Shown here piece after piece: positions 42,906 through 51,243 of a stretch of DNA of 64,000 bases. Position 1 is the stretch's first letter. Each line of letters begins with the position of its first letter. A model generated the notes under the pieces. The model was given only the letters and a program-made list of their open reading frames with translations. It did not search any database and had not been told where the DNA came from. The stretch is from Physcocola sp002396385 (lineage in GTDB: Bacteria > Bacteroidota > Bacteroidia > Bacteroidales > Paludibacteraceae), in contig CAMNDM010000012.1 of NCBI GenBank assembly GCA_946535435.1, positions 1 through 64,000 on the forward strand, read 5' to 3'. The position numbers and the translations under genes were made by a program.

Positions 42906-45569
42906 ATGGCAAAAGAAGAAACGACCCCTATGATGAAGCAGTTCTGGGAAATGAAGGAAAAACACCCAGGCGCAATTATGCTGTTCCGTGTGGGCGACTT
43001 CTACGAAACCTATGGCGAGGATGCTATTGTTGCTACCGAAATTCTGGGCATTACCCTGACTCACCGCTCTAATGGGGGCGCAAAGCCGCTGGAAATGGCC
43101 GGATTTCCCCACCATGCCCTCGATACCTATCTGCCCCGTTTGGTGCGCGCGGGCAAGCGTGTGGCCATCTGCGACCAGTTGGAGGACCCGAAACTGACCA
43201 AGAAACTGGTGAAGCGGGGAATCACAGAACTGGTGACTCCGGGGGTCTCCATTAACGACAACATCCTCAATTTTAAGGAGAATAACTTCCTGGCGGCTGT
43301 CCATACCAACAAAAAAGCCGGTATGGCGGGGGTCGCCTTTCTTGATATCTCTACAGGCGAATTCCTGACGGCTGAGGGTTCTTACGAGTACGTCGACAAG
43401 TTGCTCAACAACATGAACCCCAAGGAAGTGGTGTACGAGAAAGGGAAAAAGGCCGAATTTGAAGAGCACTTCGGTAACAAGTACTATACTTTTGAACAAG
43501 ACGACTGGATTTTCACCATCGAGAGTGCCAACGACCGCTTGCTCAAACATTTCCAAACGACCAATCTGAAGGGTTTTGGTGTCGCCCACCTGACGCTGGC
43601 CGTCATTGCCTCGGGTGCCATTCTCTATTACCTCGATACGACCCAGCATACCCAAATCGGCCATATCACCCACCTCTCGCGCATCGAAGAGGAGAAGTAT
43701 GTGTGGCTCGACCGGTTTACCATACGTAACCTCGAGCTGTTCGGCTCTATGTTCGAGGGCGGCAGCTCGTTGGCGGCTACCATCGACCGCACCAGCTCGC
43801 CTATGGGCGCGCGCTTGCTGAAACGTTGGATCTCCTTCCCGCTGAAGGATGTGAAGCCTATCCAGAACCGTTTAGACGTGGTCGACACCTTCTTCCGCGA
43901 ACCTGAACTTGCCGATACTATCGGTGGCAGCCTTGGTGTGATTGGCGATCTGGAACGTATTATATCAAAAGTGGCTGTTGGCCGTGTGAATCCGCGCGAG
44001 GTGGTGCAGCTGAAAGTGGCTCTGAAGGCACTGGAACCGCTGAAACGCGCTTGTGAAGCGAGCGAGTGCGAGCACTTGCGCAAGATTGGCGAACAGATTA
44101 ATCCGTGCCAAAGCATCAGCGGGAAAATTGAGCATACGCTGCTCAACGACCCCCCTATTCTGGTCAGCCGTGGCAATGTGATTGCCGATGGGGTGGATAG
44201 CGAACTCGACGACCTGCGCAAATTGGCCCACAACAGCAAACAGTACCTGGCCGACATTCAGGAACGCGAGTCGCGTGAGACGGGCATACCGAGCCTGAAA
44301 GTGGCATACAACAACGTGTTCGGCTATTACATCGAGGTCCGTAATACCTACAAAGAGCAGTTGCAGCAACTCATCGACGAGGGTAAGGTGACGGGCTGGG
44401 TGCGCAAGCAGACGCTGGCGGGTGCCGAGCGTTACATTACGCAGGAACTGAAGGAATACGAAGAAAAAATACTTACGGCGGAAGACCGCATTCTGGCTAT
44501 CGAGGGCCGGCTGTTCAGCGAACTGGTCCTTGAATTGGCCGACTTTATTCCGGCCATCCAACTCGATGCCAATCTGGTGGCGCGTGTCGACTGTCTTTTG
44601 TCGTTTGCCCATGTGGCTAAGGAAAACCATTACGTGCGTCCTGTGGTGAACGATGGCGACGCCATTTCTATTACACAGGGCAGGCATCCGGTCATCGAGA
44701 AACAGTTGCCGATGGGGCAGACCTACATCGCCAACGACTTGTTCCTGAGCAGTAGCGACCAACAGATAATGATGATTACGGGGCCGAATATGGCCGGTAA
44801 GAGCGCACTGCTCCGACAAACAGCCCTTATTACCCTGATGGCGCAAATAGGTTGTTTCGTACCTGCCGACAGTGCTACTATCGGCGTGGTCGACAAGATT
44901 TTCACCCGTGTGGGGGCCAGCGACAACATCTCGATGGGTGAGTCTACCTTTATGGTCGAGATGAACGAGGCGGCCAGCATTATCAACAACCTCTCGGAAC
45001 GTAGTCTGGTCCTCTTCGACGAACTCGGACGTGGTACTAGCACTTACGACGGCATCTCTATTGCCTGGGCTATTGTGGAATACATCCACGAGAATCCGAA
45101 CGCGCATGCCAAGACCCTCTTCGCTACGCATTACCACGAGTTGAATGAAATGGAGAAGACCTTCAAGCGCATCAAGAACTACAACGTGCAGGTGAAGGAG
45201 ATTGACGGTAAGGTCATCTTCTTGCGTAAGTTGGTGCGGGGGGGCAGTGAACACAGTTTCGGTATTCATGTGGCTAAAATTGCAGGTCTGCCTAAAAATG
45301 TGGTCGACCGTGCCAACGAGGTGTTGCACCAGTTGGAAACGGCTGCTGGCGGCTCTACCGCTATGGCCGACAAACCTAAAACAGAAGCTATAGGGACACC
45401 TTCGGGTATGCAGCTCAGTTTCTTCCAACTCGACGATCCGGTCCTCTCGCAAGTGCGTGACGAGATTATAGGCTTAGATATCAATAATCTGACCCCTATG
45501 GAAGCCCTGAACCGTCTGTTCGACATTAAACGTATTGTAACGGGCAAACAAGACTGGGTGAAGAAGTGA
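42906..45569 (+). CDS. mutS: DNA mismatch repair protein MutS
   Basis: An 887-residue ATPase that recognises mismatches and starts repair. The mismatch-binding domain has the FxE motif in VGDFYETYGEDAIV near residue 36. The connector and lever domains follow. The ATPase has Walker A GPNMAGKS and Walker B LVLFDELGRGTSTYDG. The C-terminal tail past 800 is low complexity and ends with the tetramer-forming region. Length is normal for MutS1. It is monocistronic and ends in a bidirectional terminator. Confidence 0.97.
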   Translation: MAKEETTPMMKQFWEMKEKHPGAIMLFRVGDFYETYGEDAIVATEILGITLTHRSNGGAKPLEMAGFPHHALDTYLPRLVRAGKRVAICDQLEDPKLTKKLVKRGITELVTPGVSINDNILNFKENNFLAAVHTNKKAGMAGVAFLDISTGEFLTAEGSYEYVDKLLNNMNPKEVVYEKGKKAEFEEHFGNKYYTFEQDDWIFTIESANDRLLKHFQTTNLKGFGVAHLTLAVIASGAILYYLDTTQHTQIGHITHLSRIEEEKYVWLDRFTIRNLELFGSMFEGGSSLAATIDRTSSPMGARLLKRWISFPLKDVKPIQNRLDVVDTFFREPELADTIGGSLGVIGDLERIISKVAVGRVNPREVVQLKVALKALEPLKRACEASECEHLRKIGEQINPCQSISGKIEHTLLNDPPILVSRGNVIADGVDSELDDLRKLAHNSKQYLADIQERESRETGIPSLKVAYNNVFGYYIEVRNTYKEQLQQLIDEGKVTGWVRKQTLAGAERYITQELKEYEEKILTAEDRILAIEGRLFSELVLELADFIPAIQLDANLVARVDCLLSFAHVAKENHYVRPVVNDGDAISITQGRHPVIEKQLPMGQTYIANDLFLSSSDQQIMMITGPNMAGKSALLRQTALITLMAQIGCFVPADSATIGVVDKIFTRVGASDNISMGESTFMVEMNEAASIINNLSERSLVLFDELGRGTSTYDGISIAWAIVEYIHENPNAHAKTLFATHYHELNEMEKTFKRIKNYNVQVKEIDGKVIFLRKLVRGGSEHSFGIHVAKIAGLPKNVVDRANEVLHQLETAAGGSTAMADKPKTEAIGTPSGMQLSFFQLDDPVLSQVRDEIIGLDINNLTPMEALNRLFDIKRIVTGKQDWVKK

Positions 45570-45589
45570 AAGTGAGAAGAAAACCGTAT

Positions 45590-45622
45590 AAAAAACGCTA
45601 TCCGAATAGGGTAGCGTTTTTT
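45590..45622. terminator. Bidirectional terminator between mutS and the KS-beta gene
   Basis: AAAACGCTATCC pairs (with one bulge) with GGGTAGCGTTTT, flanked by A and T runs. It separates convergent genes. Confidence 0.8.
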
Positions 45623-45625
45623 CTT

Positions 45626-46672
45626 TTATCCTTTCCTTACAATAATAACATTTTCGGTGCTGAGGTCGTTGTTGTAAAGCAGTATTGTTTTTGTGCCCCT
45701 CGTTCCTGCCTTTAGTGTCGCATAGGCAGGTAGTTGCTGTCCGCTGAGTACTTTTACTGCCATCCACAAGGCAAATGACTGTGCGGTCGGGTATTCTCCG
45801 CTCAGGTGCTTGTAGGCGGCGATTGTAGCTGTCGGGAACAGTTGCTCGATTCCGGCATAAGAGGTGTCGTCGGTCAACTGGTCTCCTTTTCGGCCTACAA
45901 ACAGTAGGTCGATGTCGTTGGTGGTCAAATTGTATTGGTTCAAGAGGTCGGTAACCCACTTTACCGATGCTTCCGTGCCGAAGTTCATTTTGCTTTCCGA
46001 GGCCACCAACTCAATGTTCTGACGGTCGGGCCGGTTGCTTATACAGAAGAAACCCGCACCTTCGCCCATTATGGCGCCTGGCTTTTCGGCTTTCAGCAAA
46101 TCGAGGTTGTTTACGGCTTCTTTCCGCCAGTATTGGTCACGGTCGAATATTTTGAACGAAAGGGCCGAAAACTCGTCAATAGCTCCTACCAGCGTGCATT
46201 CGCTTGTCCCTTCTTCCAGCAGCAGCATAGCGTCGCTTAAAGCCGATTCCAGCGAAGCGGCTTCTTGCAGGTAGGTCATATTGTAGCCTTTTATCTGGCT
46301 GGCCATCGCAATTTGTCCGGCTAGGGTGTTGTGGCCCGAATTGATGAAAGGGATTGGCGATAGCAGTTCCTCGGGACCTTCGCTGCATGCACGCATAAAG
46401 TTCTCCAAGTCGCCCGTACAGCCTTGACCTGTTCCTACAATGACCGAGTCGGGTTTTACTTCCGATTCGTTGATGCACAAATAAGAGGTCGCCAAACCCA
46501 TTTTCAAGATGTGGCTCATCCGTCGCAGACGGACGGGCGGTATAATCTGCTTGTAGTCGGGTTCGGCACATAGCAAGTACAAACTTTCCGTAATGATGGG
46601 TTCTTCTGGAAATGTCCCTTCAAAGGTCTTTTGTGGGGATAGAAGTGCTGACGAAATGATGTAAGATGCCAT
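45626..46672 (-). CDS. Ketosynthase-like chain-length factor (KS-beta)
   Basis: A 348-residue thiolase-fold protein related to ketosynthases but without the active cysteine. At the position of Cys in the partner's STACSSS, this protein has YLQEAAS with Q136, the hallmark of chain-length factors in type II polyketide systems. It lacks the N-terminal 40 residues of a full ketosynthase. GTGQGCTGDLENFM and GAIMGEGAGFFCISN are preserved fold motifs. With the KS-alpha and ACP just before it (6-base gap), it should set the chain length of a polyene or fatty product. It ends the six-gene unit. Confidence 0.8.
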   Translation of the reverse strand: MASYIISSALLSPQKTFEGTFPEEPIITESLYLLCAEPDYKQIIPPVRLRRMSHILKMGLATSYLCINESEVKPDSVIVGTGQGCTGDLENFMRACSEGPEELLSPIPFINSGHNTLAGQIAMASQIKGYNMTYLQEAASLESALSDAMLLLEEGTSECTLVGAIDEFSALSFKIFDRDQYWRKEAVNNLDLLKAEKPGAIMGEGAGFFCISNRPDRQNIELVASESKMNFGTEASVKWVTDLLNQYNLTTNDIDLLFVGRKGDQLTDDTSYAGIEQLFPTATIAAYKHLSGEYPTAQSFALWMAVKVLSGQQLPAYATLKAGTRGTKTILLYNNDLSTENVIIVRKG

Positions 46673-46678
46673 GTCTTT

Positions 46679-47842
46679 TTATATTTTGCTGAATATGAGA
46701 GAGGTGTCGTTTCCGCCGAAACCGAAAGAGTTCGACAACACGTGGTTTACTGTGGCAGATCTTGTTTCCTTTACAATGTTCATGCTGGTCTCGCTCATTG
46801 GCTGCAGCAGGCGGCAGTTTCCCCAAACTTGCTGCTCTCTGATGGCCAGTATGGAAAATACGGCCTCGAGTGCGCCACAGGCGGCCAGTGTGTGGCCTGT
46901 GTAGCCTTTGGTGGAAGAAACGGGTGTCTGGTCGCCAAACAGGTTGCCAATGGCGTTCGATTCCGAAAGGTCGTTGACCTTGGTGCCTGTGCCGTGTGCG
47001 TTGATGTAGCTGATGTCGCCAGCGCTTAAATGGGCAATAGCCAGCGCGTCGCTGATGGCCTGTTGGGCGCCTTTCCCCTCCGGAGAGGTCGCTGTTGCGT
47101 GGTAGGCCTCGTTTACGTTGGCATAACCTCTCACCTCGCCATATACCGGTTTGCCTTTTGCCGCCTCTTCACTTTCCAGCACCAGATAGGCGCCAGCTTC
47201 GCCGAGGCTTACACCGTCGCGGTTCTCGTCGAAGGGACGGCTGCCGGTTGGCGAGGCTATTTCAAGGGCGTTGAATCCGTTAATCGAGAAACGTGCCAGT
47301 GAGTCGTTACCTCCGACCAGCACGCGTTTCGCTTTCCCGCTGCGTATGAGCCGTGTGGCCAGCATAATGCCGTTGGCACTGCTCGAGCAGGCTGTGCTGA
47401 TGGTGTATTGACGCCCGTTTATGCCCAGTTCTTTCGCTATGTCGAGCGGAATCTGGTTGGCATGGAAATACTTCAACAGGGATTGGTGTTCTTCCGGATG
47501 CTGGTAGATGTTTTCTGTAATCTCTATGGCAGCGTTCGTTGAACTGCTGATTAGTTGAAGGTCGCTTCTGTCTGACAGATGGGCTGTCTCCAGGGCTTCT
47601 TTTGCGGCAATCAGTCCAAGCAGGAATGTACGGCTGTAGGTAACACCGCCAGGTAAACCTGCTAAAGAGGTCAGTTCTTCGTTTGAATGGGGTATCTCGG
47701 CAACAGGAAGTTTTATTGCCGATTTCAGAAACTTAGCAGAAACAATATTATTTGTCCCTTTCCGTAACGATTGCAGCTGTTCCGCAATGTTATTGCCGAT
47801 GGCACTGATGGCGCCTATACCTGTGACGAATACCCTATTCAT
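46679..47842 (-). CDS. Beta-ketoacyl-ACP synthase (KS-alpha, FabF-like)
   Basis: A 387-residue condensing enzyme that joins malonyl units to an ACP-bound acyl chain. The Cys-His-His triad is intact: C152 in STACSSSANG, the first His in NAHGTGTKVND near 290 and the second in GYTGHTLAACGALEA near 325. The N-terminus MNRVFVTGIGAISAIGNNI is typical of FabF. Its 6-base gap to the KS-beta gene and 14 bases to the ACP gene point to a minimal type II set, as in aryl-polyene or flexirubin clusters. No tailoring enzymes lie in the window. Confidence 0.88.
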   Translation of the reverse strand: MNRVFVTGIGAISAIGNNIAEQLQSLRKGTNNIVSAKFLKSAIKLPVAEIPHSNEELTSLAGLPGGVTYSRTFLLGLIAAKEALETAHLSDRSDLQLISSSTNAAIEITENIYQHPEEHQSLLKYFHANQIPLDIAKELGINGRQYTISTACSSSANGIMLATRLIRSGKAKRVLVGGNDSLARFSINGFNALEIASPTGSRPFDENRDGVSLGEAGAYLVLESEEAAKGKPVYGEVRGYANVNEAYHATATSPEGKGAQQAISDALAIAHLSAGDISYINAHGTGTKVNDLSESNAIGNLFGDQTPVSSTKGYTGHTLAACGALEAVFSILAIREQQVWGNCRLLQPMSETSMNIVKETRSATVNHVLSNSFGFGGNDTSLIFSKI

Positions 47843-47856
47843 GTGTCTTTTGCAGA

Positions 47857-48120
47857 TTAGGCTTTTCCGTTGTCTTCTATAAATTTAGCCATAGTGCGGA
47901 CCGACGCTAAAATTTCGCGGCGCTGGCGAGGGTCCTCAACCTTGATGCCGTATTCCTTCTCTAACAAGAGGATTAATTCAATAGCGTCGATAGAGTCCAA
48001 ACCCAAACCCTCTCCGAAAAGGGGAGCGTCTGCGTCAATGTCGGCTGGTGTGATATCTTCCAATGAAAGGGCTTTGATAATCTGGTTCTTTAACTGCTCG
48101 ATAAGTTCTTCTTGTGTCAT
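47857..48120 (-). CDS. Acyl carrier protein
   Basis: An 87-residue ACP. The phosphopantetheine site is S43 in GLGLDSIDAIELILLL, with the D-S-I/L motif intact. The helix-rich fold and the acidic surface (DADAPLFGEG) are normal. It lies just before KS-alpha, so it probably serves this condensing pair rather than the housekeeping fatty acid pathway. Length is near the usual 78-85. Confidence 0.9.
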   Translation of the reverse strand: MTQEELIEQLKNQIIKALSLEDITPADIDADAPLFGEGLGLDSIDAIELILLLEKEYGIKVEDPRQRREILASVRTMAKFIEDNGKA

Positions 48121-48145
48121 AAGTATGTGTATTGATAATTATTTG

Positions 48146-49054
48146 TTATTTCGATGTTAGTTCGCGGAATACGTCTTCCATACTCCGTTCTTGCTGTTTC
48201 AAGGTCTTTATGGTGCAGTTGTGGCTGACTGCAAACTTAAACAACTGTTCCGACAGGTCGGTTGCCGCACTGACCAGGTACCCTTGTTCGCCAATTGGCT
48301 TGACTTGTGCACCGGGGTGGATGGCCTTCAAATCGCTGACCGACTGCGGTGTGCTGAATTCCACATAGATGGTCACCGCTCCTTGTTGGTCGGTTTGGGT
48401 GACAATCTCTTTCTCGGTCTGGTCGGCCACAATCTTCCCCTTGTCGAGAATGATGACGCGGTCGCAAATGGCGCTCACCTCCTGCATAATGTGGGTGGAA
48501 AGCAACACGGTCTTCTCGCGGCCAACTTCTTTGATGAGGTTGCGCACTTCAATAATCTGGTTCGGGTCCAAACCTGTTGTAGGCTCGTCCAGAATCAGCA
48601 CTTCCGGGTCGTGAATCAGGGCTTGCGCCAAGCCAACACGCTGCCGATAGCCTTTACTGAGGGCACCAATCTTTTTCTTGTATTCGCGGGTGAGGCCTGT
48701 CCTCTCAATCATATCGTCAACCCGTTTGCCCGGATTCTCTACTTGGTAGAGTTCGGCCACAAAGCGCAGGTATTCCTTCACAAACATGTCGAGGTAGTTG
48801 GGGTTGTGCTCGGGCAGGTAGCCAATCTTCCTCCGGATTTCCATCGGATGTTCGGTAATGTCGAGTCCGCAAACCTTCACGGTTCCGCTTGTAAACTTGC
48901 GGTAGCCGGTAATAACCTTCATGGTGGTCGATTTCCCGGCACCGTTGTTGCCCAGAAAGCCGACAATCTCTCCACTGCCGATGCTGAAACTGATGTCGTT
49001 GAGCACCAGTTGCTGGCCGTAACTCTTAATGAGGTGTTCTACCGTTATTGACAT
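48146..49054 (-). CDS. gldA: GldA-type ABC transporter ATP-binding protein
   Basis: A 302-residue ATPase. Walker A is GNNGAGKST near 39, the signature is LSKGYRQRVGLAQAL, and Walker B is VLILDEPTTGLDPNQI. The C-terminal 80 residues form an extra domain. The sequence closely follows GldA of Bacteroidota, one part of the GldAFG transporter linked to gliding in flavobacteria but present also in non-gliding species. The permease genes gldF and gldG are not adjacent. It lies 25 bases before the ACP gene in a common unit, which suggests export of the condensing set's product, a guess. Confidence 0.85.
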   Translation of the reverse strand: MSITVEHLIKSYGQQLVLNDISFSIGSGEIVGFLGNNGAGKSTTMKVITGYRKFTSGTVKVCGLDITEHPMEIRRKIGYLPEHNPNYLDMFVKEYLRFVAELYQVENPGKRVDDMIERTGLTREYKKKIGALSKGYRQRVGLAQALIHDPEVLILDEPTTGLDPNQIIEVRNLIKEVGREKTVLLSTHIMQEVSAICDRVIILDKGKIVADQTEKEIVTQTDQQGAVTIYVEFSTPQSVSDLKAIHPGAQVKPIGEQGYLVSAATDLSEQLFKFAVSHNCTIKTLKQQERSMEDVFRELTSK

Positions 49055-49075
49055 ATTTTTATTCCTTTCGTTCTT

Positions 49076-49714
49076 TTATTTTCTGCCGAAATCGGCTGGA
49101 ATTTCGCCCCAGACTTTCGTCTGCCACTTCCTTATCTCGGTGGTATAGGTGTTGTTTTGCAGCCATTTCTCGGCGCGTGCCACAATGGCAAGCAGTTCTG
49201 CGTTTTTGGCGTTGGGCTGCAGCTTGGTCTTGCACTTTTTCTGCCTTACCCAGCTTATGGCGTTTATGCTGTCGCTGTACAGAATGTAGGGACAGTTGCG
49301 CTGTTTCAGCAGGCTTAAACCGTGCACAATGGCCAGAAACTCGCCGATGTTGTTCGTCCCCTCAGGAAACGGACCGACGTGGAAAATCTCGTGGTTGTGC
49401 GCAATGTCTACACCCCGGTATTCCATTTTGCCGGGATTCCCACTGCAGGCGGCGTCAACAGCAATGGCCAGCGTTTCGTAACCGGCGGTTTGCGCCTGCT
49501 TCAGATCGGCCTCCTGCTTAATAGTGCGGCTCGAAGGGTGCACATGCTTCTCCCAACCGTCGGCGTAGGCCTGTTGGGCTTCTGCAAGGGTGGAATAGCT
49601 TTTATAGCGTGACCCAATGACCCCTTCCACCATCGCTTTGCAGTCTTCCCAGTTTGTGTAGATGCCGGGTCTCAACCCCTCCCACACAACGTAGAATTTT
49701 TGCTTTTTTGCCAT
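49076..49714 (-). CDS. rnhA: Ribonuclease H with viroplasmin-like N-terminal domain
   Basis: A 212-residue enzyme that cuts RNA in RNA-DNA hybrids. The first 50 residues form the caulimovirus viroplasmin-like domain (VVWEGLRPGIYTNWEDCKA), which binds the hybrid. Residues 65-212 are RNase HI: VDAACSGNPGKMEYRGV (first Asp), NNIGEFLAIVHGL (Glu) and LYSDSINAISWV (second Asp), with an A/D near the end. Length is normal for this fused form. It lies 21 bases before gldA and 11 after the M20 gene. Confidence 0.92.
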   Translation of the reverse strand: MAKKQKFYVVWEGLRPGIYTNWEDCKAMVEGVIGSRYKSYSTLAEAQQAYADGWEKHVHPSSRTIKQEADLKQAQTAGYETLAIAVDAACSGNPGKMEYRGVDIAHNHEIFHVGPFPEGTNNIGEFLAIVHGLSLLKQRNCPYILYSDSINAISWVRQKKCKTKLQPNAKNAELLAIVARAEKWLQNNTYTTEIRKWQTKVWGEIPADFGRK

Positions 49715-49725
49715 AAAGCGCAGAC

Positions 49726-50793
49726 TTATTGGGTGATGTCGAGGCCGTCGAGCACTTCGTAATAAGTGGCAATGGCATCGGCAATCTCGTCAATTAGAAT
49801 AAATTCGTTGGCGGTGTGCGAGCGTGAACTCTGCCCCGGACCCATCTTTACGCTAGGAAAGCGCATAAGCGCCTGGTCGCTGAGGGTTGGTGAGCCGAAT
49901 GGCTCCTTCCCTAACTCGAGGATGCGTCTAACCAACGGATTTTCGGTACTGATGCCGCTCGAACTCAAACGGAACGAACGGGCTTTCAGCTCGCTACCGA
50001 GGTGCTGCTCCAAATGGTGGAAAATCTCCTCGTTCGTGTAGCACTCGTTGCTGCGTACGTCAATCACGAAAGTACATTTGTCGGGAATGACGTTGTGCTG
50101 GGTGCCGGCCTGAATCATGGTGGTGGTCATCTTGACGGGGCCGAGCAGTTCGCTTTGTTTGGGTAGCGGATGACTGCAAATCCACTGTATGTCTTCAAGC
50201 GCCTTGTAGATGGCGTTGATGCCTTCGTTTCGGGCGGCGTGTCCGCTCTTGCCGATGGCGGTGGCGTCAATCACCATCAGCCCTTTTTCGGCAATAGCCG
50301 GCTGCATGCCGGTAGGCTCGCCCACCAGGGCCAGGTCGATGTGGGGCAGGTCGAGCAAAAGGCTCTCCATGCCTTGTTTGCCGCTGACTTCCTCTTCTGC
50401 CGATGCGGCATAAATGAGGTTGTATTTCTGGCTGTGCTGGGTAAGCAGGCCGAAAACAGCTAGCAGAGAAACAAGTGATGCTCCGTCGTCGTTACTCCCA
50501 AGCCCTATTATTCTGCCGTTCTCCTCAATGGCGCAGTTGGGCTCTGTCTGCCAGCCGGCAACGGGTTTGACAGTGTCGATGTGGGCATTGATGAGCAAGG
50601 TCGGCTTCTGTGCGTCCCAGTTGGGGCTCATCGTCCACAAGTTGTTGTCTTTGCGGTAAGTTTTCAGTCCGCGCTGTTCCATTGCGTGCTGCAGATAGTC
50701 GGCGGCTTCCGTCTCGTTACGGCTGGTGCGCGGTATGTTGATAAGGGCTTTCAGCAGGGCCACTGCTTCGGCCGTTTCTCTCTCAAAACTCAT
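49726..50793 (-). CDS. M20-family metallohydrolase (ArgE/DapE type)
   Basis: A 355-residue zinc enzyme. The metal ligands are visible: H85-type in INAHIDTVKPVAGW, GLGSNDDGASL with Asp, the catalytic-base pair SAEEEVSGKQGM, and a final His in SRSHTANEFIL. It resembles the ArgE-like group of this order, which removes acyl groups from N-acetyl- or N-succinyl amino acids in arginine synthesis. No other arg genes are next to it. It is the first gene of the six-gene unit and has a perfect promoter just upstream. Confidence 0.85.
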   Translation of the reverse strand: MSFERETAEAVALLKALINIPRTSRNETEAADYLQHAMEQRGLKTYRKDNNLWTMSPNWDAQKPTLLINAHIDTVKPVAGWQTEPNCAIEENGRIIGLGSNDDGASLVSLLAVFGLLTQHSQKYNLIYAASAEEEVSGKQGMESLLLDLPHIDLALVGEPTGMQPAIAEKGLMVIDATAIGKSGHAARNEGINAIYKALEDIQWICSHPLPKQSELLGPVKMTTTMIQAGTQHNVIPDKCTFVIDVRSNECYTNEEIFHHLEQHLGSELKARSFRLSSSGISTENPLVRRILELGKEPFGSPTLSDQALMRFPSVKMGPGQSSRSHTANEFILIDEIADAIATYYEVLDGLDITQ

Positions 50794-50824
50794 TAGTTTC
50801 TCTGTTTGCCTTTTATTACAATTA

Positions 50825-50855
50825 CAAAGGTAAGCAAATAAGGCTAAACTGCAAA
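50825..50855 (-). promoter_or_regulatory. Promoter of the M20-to-KS unit
   Basis: On the minus strand TTTG (50855-50852), 19 bases, TACCTTTG (50832-50825) is a full consensus promoter 32 bases before the M20 start. Beyond it the gap to 51130 has no gene I can support; a plus-strand frame of 70 codons is not protein-like. Confidence 0.7.
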
Positions 50856-51133
50856 AAATAGAGGCTGATTGCTATGTGTGGGTGCGGTCCGCTTCCAATT
50901 TGTTTCTGGTGCTATTCTGCCATGTATATTTTTGCGTTAATCTTCACCCAGTCTTGGATTTCGTCGTCGTTAGTGACTGATAGCGTTTGTTCCGGCATAA
51001 AAATTGGCTTTTTTGTTCTGGCAGATAGGGGCCTGTTAATTTACCGAAAAATACTCAAATTCGGTGGAATGTACAAGGGGCGTTAGAATAAACAGCAAGT
51101 GTTATTGGTTTGCGCCTGCTCTGCCTGTGGTGT

Positions 51134-51175
51134 AAAAAAAGTGCCCACCGAAGTTTTTGTCTTCAGGTGGACACT
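51134..51175 (-). terminator. Terminator of the PL11 lyase gene
   Basis: On the minus strand GTGTCCACCTGAAG pairs with CTTCGGTGGGCAC around ACAAAAA and is followed by seven T. Confidence 0.85.
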
Positions 51176-51243
51176 CCAACTCAAATCATCTTTTTTGATG
51201 AACACAACTACTTGATAGCTTTCATGTAAAGCTTAACTATCAA

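Noticed and set aside
43965..45452. A 495-codon minus-strand frame opposite mutS
   Set aside because: It is antisense to the well-supported mutS gene, with no family motifs of its own.
50874..51086. A 70-codon frame between the M20 and PL11 genes
   Set aside because: Its cysteine- and hydrophobic-rich composition is not protein-like and it has no promoter. It crosses a gap where both neighbours run the other way.
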